From Nitrobacteraceae bacterium AZCC 1564 (GTDB taxonomy: Bacteria > Pseudomonadota > Alphaproteobacteria > Rhizobiales > Xanthobacteraceae): DNA of 64,000 nucleotides. Position numbers and translations under genes: made by a program. The notes beneath the pieces were generated by a model. It was not told the DNA's origin and searched no databases. It was given only the letters and a program-made list of their open reading frames with translations. Each line of letters opens with the position of its first letter. Within the stretch, counting starts at the first letter, position 1. The stretch is from assembly GCA_036924835.1 (NCBI GenBank), contig JBAGRR010000001.1:868001-932000 (forward strand), in the 5' to 3' direction. Of this stretch, positions 1-7,879 are shown one piece after another.

Positions 1-137
1 GCGTCAACGGCAAGCTGAAATGCAACGCCACGCTGACCTTCCGCCACACACCGTTTCCGAACGCAGAACTGCGTGGACACATGGAAGCCATGGCGAAGCA
101 GATCGGCTTTCCCGAACAGGCAATGACTCATGACTGA
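1..137 (+). CDS. fabZ: FabZ-like 3-hydroxyacyl-ACP dehydratase, 3' end only
   Basis: Only the last 44 codons are present, in the frame beginning GTC at position 3 and ending TGA at 135-137. The visible tail contains FRHTPFPNAELRGHMEAMA, which fits the C-terminus of the dehydratase encoded between acpXL and fabF2 in rhizobial lipid A clusters. In that pathway it dehydrates 3-hydroxyacyl intermediates on the special carrier AcpXL while the 27-hydroxyoctacosanoyl chain is built. It overlaps the next start codon by 8 bp (ATG at 130), so the two are probably translationally coupled. The identification leans on gene order, because the catalytic His/Glu lie outside the window. Confidence 0.75.
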   Translation, partial: VNGKLKCNATLTFRHTPFPNAELRGHMEAMAKQIGFPEQAMTHD

Positions 138-1329
138 AGCGCCCACATCGAACGGCGGGTCGCGTGAGACCTGGATCACCGGCATCGGCCTTGCAACTTC
201 GCTTGGCGAAGGTCTGGACGCGCATTGGGATGCGCTAAACAAAAAACAGATTAATGCGGACGTGACCTCATTCGCGCCGTACATCGTTCACCCGATGGTG
301 AAGGTCAGCTTTGACTCGCAGATCCCTAAGAAAGGTGATCAGCGCCAGATGGAAGCCTGGCAGCGCATCGGCACCTACGCTGCGGGGCTCGCGCTCGACT
401 CGGCCGGCATCAAAGGCAACACCGAGATTCTATCCCGGACGGACATGATCGTTGCTGCCGGCGGCGGCGAACGCGATCTGGCCGTGGATTCTGCGATCCT
501 CAACGCCCAGGCTCAGGGCAACGACTCACCGGGTTCGTTGAACGAGCGCCTGATGAACGATTTGCGCCCGACGCTGTTTCTGGCGCAGCTTTCCAATCTG
601 CTCGCAGGCAACATCGCGATCGTGCACGGGGTGACCGGATCATCCCGCACGTTCATGGGCGAAGAAGCCGCGGGCGTGGACGCGGTACGCATCGCGCTGG
701 CACGTATTGCTGCCGGACAGAGCGATATCGCACTCGTAGGCGCGGCACAGAACGGTGAGCGCAAAGATCTGCTGATGCTCTATGAGTTTGCAGACTACAA
801 TATGAAGGACAAGTTTGCCGGAGTATGGGAGCGCGAGGGCGGCTTCGCACTTGGCTCCGGTGGTGCCTTCCTGGTCCTTGAATCCAAAGAACATGCGCAG
901 GCGCGCGGCGCAAAGCCGTACGCGAAACTGTCGAACGTGGTCGCCGACTACGCGCGGCGCAAGAACGCAGGCGATGTCACCACGACGCTTGATCGCCTGT
1001 GGTCAAAGGTTGGCCAGGTTGGAAGTAACGGCGCAATTATCACCGGTGCCACAGGCGCCGCTTCGGTGACAGCCGAAGAGCGAGCATTCCTGACCAGGCA
1101 TCAGGAGATTCCCGCACGCGCAACGGGCACCTCTTTCGGCCATATCATGGAAGCCCAATTCCCTCTAGGAATAGCGCTTGCCGCGCTGTCAATCTCGCGT
1201 GGGGCGCTGTTTCCCGCGAACGATGGCAGCGGTGTAGAGATTGAAATGACGAAGGCGCCTTCCCAGATTGTGGTGATCGGGGCTGGCCACTGGCGCGGCG
1301 AAGGCATGGCGCTAGTGGAGCGGATTTGA
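130..1329 (+). CDS. FabF2-type ketosynthase-like protein of the lipid A long-chain cluster, lacking cysteine
   Basis: This 399-residue thiolase-fold protein occupies the fabF2 position of the acpXL-fabZ-fabF2-fabF1-adh-lpxXL cluster. The N-terminal WITGIGLATSLGEG and the GSGGAFLVLE segment fit the ketosynthase family. The active site does not: where FabF1 has TACASG, alignment on the following helix gives GEEAAGVDA (residues 177-185), and the whole protein contains no cysteine. The HGTGT histidine is also absent; only a GH near the C-terminus remains. The motif recalls the EQAGGLDA segment of polyketide chain-length factors, so it probably acts as the non-catalytic partner of FabF1 (inference). 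Its last six codons and TGA stop lie inside a palindromic repeat that begins at 1312. Confidence 0.85.
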   Translation: MTEAPTSNGGSRETWITGIGLATSLGEGLDAHWDALNKKQINADVTSFAPYIVHPMVKVSFDSQIPKKGDQRQMEAWQRIGTYAAGLALDSAGIKGNTEILSRTDMIVAAGGGERDLAVDSAILNAQAQGNDSPGSLNERLMNDLRPTLFLAQLSNLLAGNIAIVHGVTGSSRTFMGEEAAGVDAVRIALARIAAGQSDIALVGAAQNGERKDLLMLYEFADYNMKDKFAGVWEREGGFALGSGGAFLVLESKEHAQARGAKPYAKLSNVVADYARRKNAGDVTTTLDRLWSKVGQVGSNGAIITGATGAASVTAEERAFLTRHQEIPARATGTSFGHIMEAQFPLGIALAALSISRGALFPANDGSGVEIEMTKAPSQIVVIGAGHWRGEGMALVERI

Positions 1330-1479
1330 CATTCGCTCCCCGTTGCGCAGCGGGTTCGTTCGGCGAATGTCAAATCCAAAGCTCCACTAGCAGCTTATAT
1401 TTGCTAGTGGTTCTTTGATTCTAACATTTGCAAAGATATTCGCCGAGATGGGATGCAAATGTTAGAATCGAACCACTAG
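1312..1479 (-). repeat. Composite palindromic element 1 (units A then B)
   Basis: Two hairpin units bounded by CTAG: unit A 1312-1390 and unit B 1404-1479, separated by a 13-bp AT-rich spacer. In unit A the arms GGATTTGACATTCGC and GCGAATGTCAAATCC pair. In unit B the arms TTCTAACATTTGC and GCAAATGTTAGAA pair. The order is the reverse of the copies at 2785, 7712 and 23050, so it is scored as minus. It sits between fabF2 and fabF1 and covers the last codons of fabF2. Confidence 0.95.
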
Positions 1480-1507
1480 TTGAGGCTGTATAAACTGCGG
1501 GGACACC

Positions 1508-2788
1508 ATGACAGCGAAACGCGATAAATTCGGGCGACCCATCGTCGTTGTCACTGGCATGGGCGTCGTTACCTCATTGGGCGCCGGCAAATCCGACAAT
1601 TGGGCGAAGCTGTCCGCGGGTGAATCCGGCATTCGCACAATCACGCGCTTTCCGACCGATGGCCTGAAGACCACGATGGCTGGCACCGTCGATTTCCTTC
1701 CAATCGAGCCCTTCTCGTCGACAGTCCTTTCCGAGCGTTTGGCTGATGTTGCGACCGAAGAGGCCGTCGCACAGGCAAACATTGGCGCAAAGGGAGACTT
1801 CCCCGGTCCGTTGTTTCTGGCTGTTGCCCCTGTCGAACTCGAATGGCCTCCGCGCCAGGACATTGGCCGTGCCACTGGATTGAAATCCGGCATCGATTAC
1901 GACGCATTGCTGCGCGTCAGTGGTAACGGCAAGTTCACAAACTTGCACCGTCGCTTCGTATTTGGCTCAGTCGCTGACCATCTGGCAGAAACGTTCGGCA
2001 CCAAGGGCTCACCCATTTCGTTGTCTACCGCGTGCGCCTCTGGGGCAACCGCGATTCAACTCGGTGTCGAGGCAATCCGCCGTGGCGAAACAGACGCCGC
2101 GCTATGCGTCGGAACGGACGGCTCGGTCAACGCCGAGGCCCTGATCCGCTTTTCGCTGCTGTCTGCCCTCTCCACCCATAATGATCCGCCGCAATCGGCC
2201 GTGCGTCCCTTTGCGAAGAATCGCGATGGCTTTGTCATGGCTGAGGGGGCTGGCGCGCTGGTGCTCGAAAGCCTTGAGTCCGCCGCTGCGCGCGGCGCAA
2301 AAATTCTCGGCGTTCTGGCGGGGTGCGGCGAACTGGCAGATTCCTTCCACCGCACGCGCTCGAGCCCGGACGGAAAGCCTATTGTGGGTTGCGTGCGCAA
2401 TGCGCTGGCCGATGCCGGCATGGAAGTCGAACAGATCGATTATATCAACGCCCACGGCACGGGCACGCCCGAGAACGACAAGATGGAGTATCTTGGCATC
2501 TCGACCGTGTTCGGTGAGCGCGCCAAGCAGGTGCCCGTCTCCTCCAACAAATCCATGGTGGGCCACACCCTTTCGGCCGCCGGTGCAGTCGAAGCCGTGT
2601 TTTCATTGCTAACGCTTGAGCACCAGCGCATCCCTCCCACCATCAATTACGATGTGCCTGATCCGGCAATCCCGTTCGACGTGGTGCCCAACCAGGCACG
2701 CGACGCCCGCGTGACGGCCGTAATGTCCAATTCGTTCGGATTCGGCGGCCAGAACGCCTCCCTGATCCTGACCGGCGAGCCGATCTAG
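1508..2788 (+). CDS. Beta-ketoacyl-ACP synthase FabF1 of the lipid A long-chain cluster
   Basis: This 426-residue condensing enzyme catalyses the Claisen condensation of an acyl chain with malonyl-ACP. The complete triad is visible: Cys176 in STACASG, His316 in NAHGTGT and His353 in SNKSMVGHTLSAAG. The C-terminal NSFGFGGQNAS loop is also typical. It lies after the cysteine-free FabF2 homologue, and together they are expected to extend the AcpXL-bound chain towards C28. ATG at 1508 follows the second hairpin of the palindromic element by 28 bp. The TAG stop (2786-2788) is formed by the CTAG end of the next element. The gene is thus bracketed by two inverted element copies inside what is otherwise a compact operon. 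Confidence 0.93.
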   Translation: MTAKRDKFGRPIVVVTGMGVVTSLGAGKSDNWAKLSAGESGIRTITRFPTDGLKTTMAGTVDFLPIEPFSSTVLSERLADVATEEAVAQANIGAKGDFPGPLFLAVAPVELEWPPRQDIGRATGLKSGIDYDALLRVSGNGKFTNLHRRFVFGSVADHLAETFGTKGSPISLSTACASGATAIQLGVEAIRRGETDAALCVGTDGSVNAEALIRFSLLSALSTHNDPPQSAVRPFAKNRDGFVMAEGAGALVLESLESAAARGAKILGVLAGCGELADSFHRTRSSPDGKPIVGCVRNALADAGMEVEQIDYINAHGTGTPENDKMEYLGISTVFGERAKQVPVSSNKSMVGHTLSAAGAVEAVFSLLTLEHQRIPPTINYDVPDPAIPFDVVPNQARDARVTAVMSNSFGFGGQNASLILTGEPI

Positions 2789-2952
2789 TGGTCCGATTCT
2801 AATGTTCGCATCCCGTCCGGGCGAGCACTCTTGCGAACGTTAGGATCGAAGGACCACTAGCAAGTATAAGATTCTAGTGGAGCTTTGGATTTGACGTTCG
2901 CATCACGAATTCGCGGCAAGTAGGGTAGCGAACGTCAAATCCGCTCCACTAG
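2785..2952 (+). repeat. Composite palindromic element 2 (units B then A)
   Basis: Unit B spans 2785-2860 and unit A 2874-2952, each starting and ending in CTAG, with the 13-bp spacer CAAGTATAAGATT. Unit B arms include AATGTTCGC and GCGAACGTT; unit A arms include GGATTTGACGTTCGC and GCGAACGTCAAATCC. The first CTAG provides the fabF1 stop codon. The left arm of A carries AGCTTTGG and the right arm CCGCTCC, an asymmetry shared with the other copies. Confidence 0.96.
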
Positions 2953-3047
2953 CCGCGTTTCCGGCCAGAGCGATGGTTGACGCCATCGCCCGAACCGGCG
3001 ATACGCTCCCGAACAGTTCATGAACCTTTAGTCCTGGAGACGCAGTA

Positions 3048-4070
3048 ATGCGTGCGCTTAGCCTTGTTGCCGACCGCGAGCTGGTGGTCACAGACGTCCC
3101 GCCCCCTCCACCACCGGGCGCAGGCGAAGTGCAGATCCGCGTCAAGGCCGTCGCCCTGAACCATATCGACGTATGGGGCTATCGCGGCATGGCCTTCGCA
3201 AAGCGCAAGCTGCCGCTTGTCGTTGGCGCGGAAGCCTCAGGCGAGATCGCATCCGTCGGCGAAGGGGTGACGCGCTTCAAACCCGGCCAGAAGGTCGTGA
3301 TGTACGGCGCCTTGACGTGCGGCACCTGCCCGGCCTGCAAGGCAGGCCGTGACAACCTCTGTGAGAACGTTGCCGGCATCATGGGCTTCCATGTCGACGG
3401 GTTTGCCCGCGAACTGATGAATCTGTCGGAGCGGCTTGTTATTCCGGTTCCGGATGGTGTCAGCGACCGCGATGCAGCCTGCGCTCCGATCGCCTTTTCC
3501 ACCGTCCAGCACATGCTGTTCGACAACGCCAAACTCCAGCCGGGCGAAACCATCCTGGTACACGCCGGCGGCTCGGGCATCGGCACGGTCGCGATCAAGA
3601 TGGCCAAGGCCATCGGTTGCACGGTCATCACCACGGTCGGCGACGACTCCAAGATCGAAGGCGTGAAGGCGCTCGGCGCCGACTACGTGATCAACTACCG
3701 CAAGGACCGTTTCGAAGGCGAAACCCGCAAGATCACCAAGAAGAAAGGCGTCGATGTCGTCTTCGAACACGTCGGTGCGGATACCTTCAATGGCTCTTTG
3801 CTGAGCATGAAGCGCGGTGGCCGTCTTGTGACGTGTGGATCAACATCGGGACCGACCACAACGATCAACCTGATGCAGTTGTTTCAGCAGCAGTATCGCA
3901 TCTTCGGTTCGTTCGGTGCGACCATGCGCAACATTGCGGACAGCCTCGACAAGATCGCCGCAGGTATGAAGCCAGTAATCGATACGGAAGTGCCGATCAG
4001 CGACGTCGCATCGGCCCTCAAGCGCATGGAAAGCCGGCAGGTCTTCGGCAAGATCATCGTCACTTTCTAA
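3048..4070 (+). CDS. Zinc-type alcohol dehydrogenase-like (MDR) protein of the lipid A cluster
   Basis: This 340-residue medium-chain dehydrogenase/reductase has the GroES-like N-terminal domain, the structural-zinc loop with Cys91, Cys94, Cys97 and Cys105 (CGTCPACKAGRDNLC), and an NAD(P)-binding GGSGIG turn after about residue 165. The usual catalytic-zinc ligands are altered: the Cys-His pair reads NH (38-39) and the GHE motif reads GAE (60-62). It may therefore work without catalytic zinc, like quinone or enoyl reductases. A reductive step in C28 chain synthesis fits its place between fabF1 and lpxXL, but the reaction is not shown by the sequence. Its TAA overlaps the lpxXL start codon (TAATG at 4068-4072). 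Confidence 0.85.
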   Translation: MRALSLVADRELVVTDVPPPPPPGAGEVQIRVKAVALNHIDVWGYRGMAFAKRKLPLVVGAEASGEIASVGEGVTRFKPGQKVVMYGALTCGTCPACKAGRDNLCENVAGIMGFHVDGFARELMNLSERLVIPVPDGVSDRDAACAPIAFSTVQHMLFDNAKLQPGETILVHAGGSGIGTVAIKMAKAIGCTVITTVGDDSKIEGVKALGADYVINYRKDRFEGETRKITKKKGVDVVFEHVGADTFNGSLLSMKRGGRLVTCGSTSGPTTTINLMQLFQQQYRIFGSFGATMRNIADSLDKIAAGMKPVIDTEVPISDVASALKRMESRQVFGKIIVTF

Positions 4071-5002
4071 TGCAACGCTTCCTCTTACGCGCCAAGGCTG
4101 GCCTACGCGACGCCGTGAAGCCCGTGACGGGAGCGATCGTGGGTGGCATCGCTGTGGGCGTATTGCGTATGACGCGTTATTTCGATCCGCAGCGCACAGC
4201 GGACGCGTTTGCATCCGTCACGCGCAGGATCGGCCCATGGCTCCCGGAGCATAAGATCGGCCGCGCCAACTTGACTTCGGCATTTCCGGAAAAGTCGCCT
4301 GAGGAAATCGAAACTATCCTCAAAGGCGTCTGGGAAAATCTCGGTCGCGTTGCCGCGGAATTCGCGCATATCGACCACATCTGGGACCTCGATCCTGAGA
4401 ATCCCGAGAAGGGCCGCATCGAGGCTGCTCCGGGCACCATCGAAAAATTTCTGAAGTTGCGCGATGACGGAAAAGGCGCGCTGATCTTCGCAAGTCATCT
4501 CGCCAATTGGGAATTGCCGGCCCTTGCCGCGCCTGCCTATGGACTGGAATCGGCGGTGCTATTTCGCCGACCAAACGTCGCCGCTGTCGATCGCGCCATT
4601 CAGACTATCCGCGCGGTGAATATGGGCACGATGATCGCAACCACTCATGATGCCCCGTTGCGTCTCGCACAGGCGCTTCAGGACGGCTTTCATGTGGGCA
4701 TGCTGGTCGATCAGCATTTTGGACGCGGCGTCGATGTGACATTCTTCGGCCGGTCGGCGAAAGCCAATCCCCTGTTGGCCCGCCTCGCCCGTCAAGTTGA
4801 CGTTCCGATCCACGGTGTACGCATCATGCGGTTGCCGAACCACCGCTTCCGCATCGAGGTCTCTGACGAAGTCGTCCCGGTTCGCGACACTGAGGGCAAG
4901 GTGGATGTGCAGTGCACCACCCAGGCGATCACGTCGGTGATCGAAGGTTGGATTCGCGAAACTCCCGAGCAGTGGCTCTGGCTGCATCGCCGCTGGCGCT
5001 GA
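4070..5002 (+). CDS. lpxXL: LpxXL, very-long-chain acyltransferase of lipid A
   Basis: This 310-residue protein belongs to the LpxL/LpxM (HtrB/MsbB) acyltransferase family. The catalytic HX4E box is SHLANWE, with His143 and Glu148, and the substrate-binding LVDQHFGRG follows. LpxXL enzymes transfer the C28 secondary acyl chain from AcpXL to lipid A at the inner membrane, and all upstream genes support that role. The frame stays open far upstream (to about 3617), but that stretch is antisense-like translation of the dehydrogenase gene. ATG at 4070 overlaps the preceding stop and begins a normal family N-terminus with a hydrophobic GAIVGGIAVGVL segment. The gene ends 12 bp before the convergent potF-like gene. 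Confidence 0.93.
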   Translation: MQRFLLRAKAGLRDAVKPVTGAIVGGIAVGVLRMTRYFDPQRTADAFASVTRRIGPWLPEHKIGRANLTSAFPEKSPEEIETILKGVWENLGRVAAEFAHIDHIWDLDPENPEKGRIEAAPGTIEKFLKLRDDGKGALIFASHLANWELPALAAPAYGLESAVLFRRPNVAAVDRAIQTIRAVNMGTMIATTHDAPLRLAQALQDGFHVGMLVDQHFGRGVDVTFFGRSAKANPLLARLARQVDVPIHGVRIMRLPNHRFRIEVSDEVVPVRDTEGKVDVQCTTQAITSVIEGWIRETPEQWLWLHRRWR

Positions 5003-5014
5003 CACAGCCTCCTG

Positions 5015-6121
5015 TTAGCGGCCGGTTTTTACGCGCGTCCATATCCGATTGATGATCCGCTGCGTCGCAGGATCGCGCGCTGTGATGACAAACAGCCGAT
5101 TAAACGTCGCGTCGTCCGGATAAATCGTCTTGTCATTAATGACTTTTGGACTGATGAGCTTCTGGCTGGCGATATTGCCATTCGCATAGGACAAGAAATC
5201 GGAATTCTTGGCCGCAACATCCGGACGATAGAGATAGTTGATGAGGTCGTAAGCCTCTGCAACGTTCTTCGCATCCGCCGGAATAGCGAAATTGTCGAAG
5301 AACATCTGCGCCCCCTCCTTGGGGATCGCATACCCGATCTCAACGCCGTTGTTCGATTCCGCAGCCCGTGTCTGCGCTTGTTTGATGTCCCCGGACCAGC
5401 CCACAACAAAGCAGATCTCGCCGGTGGCCAGCGCGTTCAGATATTCCGACGAGTGAAACTTGCGAACGTAAGGCCGTATCTTTCTGACGAGCTCGGCCGC
5501 TCTTTCAAGATCGGCCTGCTTGGTCGAATTCGGATCAAGCCCCAGATAGTTCAGCGCCGCCGGCAGAATGTCGTCCGGAGAATCCAACATCTGGACTCCG
5601 CAATCCTTGAACTTCACCAGATTTTCCGGCTTGAACACGATGTCCCAGGATTCAATCTTCGCGTCCGGCCCCAAGATGTTGCGAACCATCTTGATGTTAT
5701 AGCCGATGCCCGTGGTGCCCCACATGTAGTTGACGGCGAAATTATTTCCCGGATCGTAGATCGCGAGCCGCTTGGTCACTTCAGGCCAAGCATTGGCAAG
5801 ATTGGGAATCTTAGTCTTGTCCAGCTTCTGGAAAACATGCGCTGCGATCTGGCGCTGCAGGAAATAGGCTGTTGGAACGACAACATCATAACCGGACTTG
5901 CCGGCAAGCAACCGCGTTTCCAGCGTCTCGTTGGCATCGAATGTATCGTAGACAACCTTGATGCCGGTTTCCTTGGTGAACTCATCAAGGACGCCCGGCG
6001 CAATGTAATTCGACCAATTGTAGAAATTGACGGTCCGCTGCTGGGCCTGCGCTGCAAAACCTGTCAGCACGCCCGCGACCAAAGCTATGAGGCGTAGTCC
6101 TCTCGCAATCCCCATCGCCAT
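5015..6121 (-). CDS. potF: PotF-like spermidine/putrescine periplasmic binding protein
   Basis: This 368-residue periplasmic protein begins with a classical signal peptide (hydrophobic LIALVAGVLTGFAAQAQ). The mature start VNFYNWSNYIAPGVLDEF is the hallmark of PotD/PotF polyamine-binding proteins, and it continues with YDVVVPTAYFLQRQI and ends WTRVKTGR. It should deliver polyamines to an ABC importer, but no potGHI genes are nearby, so it is an orphan here. ATG at 6121 is preceded by GAGGG at only 3 nt, while the ATG at 6115 has a better 9-nt spacing, so the true start may be two codons later. It is convergent with lpxXL and lies downstream of the aminotransferase gene on the same strand. Confidence 0.88.
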   Translation of the reverse strand: MAMGIARGLRLIALVAGVLTGFAAQAQQRTVNFYNWSNYIAPGVLDEFTKETGIKVVYDTFDANETLETRLLAGKSGYDVVVPTAYFLQRQIAAHVFQKLDKTKIPNLANAWPEVTKRLAIYDPGNNFAVNYMWGTTGIGYNIKMVRNILGPDAKIESWDIVFKPENLVKFKDCGVQMLDSPDDILPAALNYLGLDPNSTKQADLERAAELVRKIRPYVRKFHSSEYLNALATGEICFVVGWSGDIKQAQTRAAESNNGVEIGYAIPKEGAQMFFDNFAIPADAKNVAEAYDLINYLYRPDVAAKNSDFLSYANGNIASQKLISPKVINDKTIYPDDATFNRLFVITARDPATQRIINRIWTRVKTGR

Positions 6122-6143
6122 CAGCCCTCTTTCAGAGTCTCAA

Positions 6144-7295
6144 TCAGCCGTTCAGTACACGCGACAACCGTTCCAGCGCGGTATCGATCGTTGAGTCCTT
6201 CTTTGAGAAGCAGAACCGCACCACCGACGTCACGTGATCCTCTTCATAGAAAGCGGACACCGGGATCGTCGCAACCTTGTGCTCGGTAACAAGGCGCTTA
6301 CAGAAGGCTTCGTCGGTCTCGTTCAATCCAAGCGGAGCAAGATCGACATTAACGAAATACGTACCCTGCGATTTCAGGACAGGGAAACCGATCCGCGACA
6401 ATCCCTCACTCAACCGATCGCGACTGCGCGCCAGCTCTGCACGCATGTTGAAGAAGTAATCATCCGGTTTTCCAAGTCCATACGCAACGGCGACCTGAAG
6501 GTTTGGCGCCGTGGTAAAGGCAAGAAACTGATGGGCCTTCGCCAGCACGCGCAGGATATGTGGCGCGGCGCAGACAAAGCCAATTTTCCAACCGGTCAGT
6601 GCGAAGATCTTTCCGGCCGAGCCGATCTTCACAGTGCGATCGCGCATTCCAGGAATTGAAATCAAAGGAATGTGCTGCAGTCCGTCGAAGACCACATGTT
6701 CCCAGACCTCGTCGCAGACCGCGATCAGGTCGAACTCCTGACAGACGCGCGCGAGCATCTCTAGGTCTTCGCGCGGATAAACCACGGCAGCCGGGTTGAG
6801 AGGATTGTTGAGAACGACGTACTTCGTCTTCGGCGTGATCGCCCGGCGGATCGCCTCTTCCGGCAACCGCCAGTGCGGTGGCTCCAGGCGGAGGAATTTC
6901 GGGATGCCGCCGGCCAGCCGGATGATCGGCACGTAAGAGTCGTACATCGGCTGGAACACAAGGACTTCGTCACCGGGCTTGATCAAGCCAAGCAGCGTTC
7001 CCGCCAGCGCTTCGGTTGCGCCGGACGTGACCATGACTTCCGTCATGGGATCGAGCTCGACGCCATGCCAGTGCGCATAATGGGTCGAAATCGCCTGACG
7101 GAGTTCGGGGATCCCCATCATCGAAGGATACTGATTGTAGCCGTTCAGAACGGCATCGGCCGCCTTCTCACGGATATCGAGCGGCCCGGGATCATCTGGA
7201 AATCCCTGGCCGAGATTGATGGCGTTGAGGTCACGCGCGGCCTGTGACATGGCCTCGAAGATTGTGACGGGCAGGTCCGCGAATATCTTGTTCAT
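6144..7295 (-). CDS. PLP-dependent class I/II aminotransferase
   Basis: This 383-residue fold-type-I aminotransferase starts MNKIFADLPVTIFEAMS. The PLP-binding lysine is Lys229 in SAGKIFALTGWKIGF, and NNPLNPAAVVY and CDEVWEH supply other cofactor-site residues. It resembles the kynurenine/methionine (YbdL-like) or succinyldiaminopimelate-type aminotransferases; the substrate cannot be decided here. The frame is open for 30 more codons upstream, but those overlap the rhodanese gene. The ATG at 7295 is 7 bp beyond the rhodanese stop and gives the normal family N-terminus, so that start is chosen. The two genes are probably one transcript. Confidence 0.88.
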   Translation of the reverse strand: MNKIFADLPVTIFEAMSQAARDLNAINLGQGFPDDPGPLDIREKAADAVLNGYNQYPSMMGIPELRQAISTHYAHWHGVELDPMTEVMVTSGATEALAGTLLGLIKPGDEVLVFQPMYDSYVPIIRLAGGIPKFLRLEPPHWRLPEEAIRRAITPKTKYVVLNNPLNPAAVVYPREDLEMLARVCQEFDLIAVCDEVWEHVVFDGLQHIPLISIPGMRDRTVKIGSAGKIFALTGWKIGFVCAAPHILRVLAKAHQFLAFTTAPNLQVAVAYGLGKPDDYFFNMRAELARSRDRLSEGLSRIGFPVLKSQGTYFVNVDLAPLGLNETDEAFCKRLVTEHKVATIPVSAFYEEDHVTSVVRFCFSKKDSTIDTALERLSRVLNG

Positions 7296-7302
7296 CGCGA
7301 AA

Positions 7303-7638
7303 TCAGCCGCCCGTCTTCGTCGGCAGACCGGCGGCCTTCCAAGCCAGTATGCCGCCCGCGAGATGCGAGTCGTACGGCTTGCCATCCTCTTGCGCAGCGA
7401 GCGACGCTGTCACGGAACGCCTGCCGGAACGGCAGGCAAAGACAACCGTCTTGCCCTGTGGATCGGGAATTTCGGAAGGATCAAACGTCGAGAGCGGCAG
7501 CACGACCGCGTCCGGATAGGCTTCGACCGCAACTTCGTTCGGCTCCCGAACGTCGATCAGCAGATAGCGCCCTTCGGCAATTCCCTTGGCAACGTCCGCC
7601 GCCGCCAAATCGTGAACTTTATGAGCCTGGTCTGACAA
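7303..7638 (-). CDS. Single-domain rhodanese-like sulfurtransferase
   Basis: This is a 111-residue rhodanese domain with LLIDVREPNEV, the active-site loop FACRSGRRSV (catalytic cysteine) and the closing HLAGGILAWKAAGLP. Such proteins carry sulfane sulfur as a cysteine persulfide. TTG at 7638 is preferred as start because GGAGG (7645-7649) lies 6 nt upstream; the longer TTG frame from 7671 would place that Shine-Dalgarno inside the gene. It ends 7 bp before the aminotransferase start. The partner or sulfur acceptor is unknown. A composite palindromic element begins 73 bp upstream of this start. Confidence 0.85.
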   Translation of the reverse strand: MSDQAHKVHDLAAADVAKGIAEGRYLLIDVREPNEVAVEAYPDAVVLPLSTFDPSEIPDPQGKTVVFACRSGRRSVTASLAAQEDGKPYDSHLAGGILAWKAAGLPTKTGG

Positions 7639-7711
7639 TCTAAGCCTCCGGGAGGTGCGTGGATGCCGCAAACTCTCTTTTTATGACGGGAAAATCAAGC
7701 GTTTGGGCGGA

Positions 7712-7879
7712 CTAGTGGTCCGATTCTAACGTTCGCATCCCGTCTCGGCGGGCACTCTTGCGAACGTTAGAATCGAAAGACCACTAGCAAATATAAGTTC
7801 TAGTGGAGCTCTCGGATTTGACGTTCGCATCACGAATTCGCGGCAAGCAGGGTAGCGAACGTCAAATCCGCTCCACTAG
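7712..7879 (+). repeat. Composite palindromic element 3 (units B then A)
   Basis: Unit B 7712-7787 and unit A 7800-7879, both bounded by CTAG, with spacer CAAATATAAGTT. It closely resembles the copy at 2785-2952. It lies between the rhodanese gene and kup, and the right-hand CTAG (read on the minus strand) provides the TAG stop of the first kup gene. Confidence 0.96.

Noticed and set aside
130-1329. fabF2 as a pseudogene because active-site residues are missing
   Set aside because: The frame is intact over 399 codons, coupled to fabZ, and the changes resemble chain-length factors rather than random decay.
3617-4069. A longer lpxXL beginning at 3617
   Set aside because: The extra 151 codons overlap the dehydrogenase gene in another frame and look unlike protein sequence; ATG 4070 overlaps the stop in the usual coupled way.
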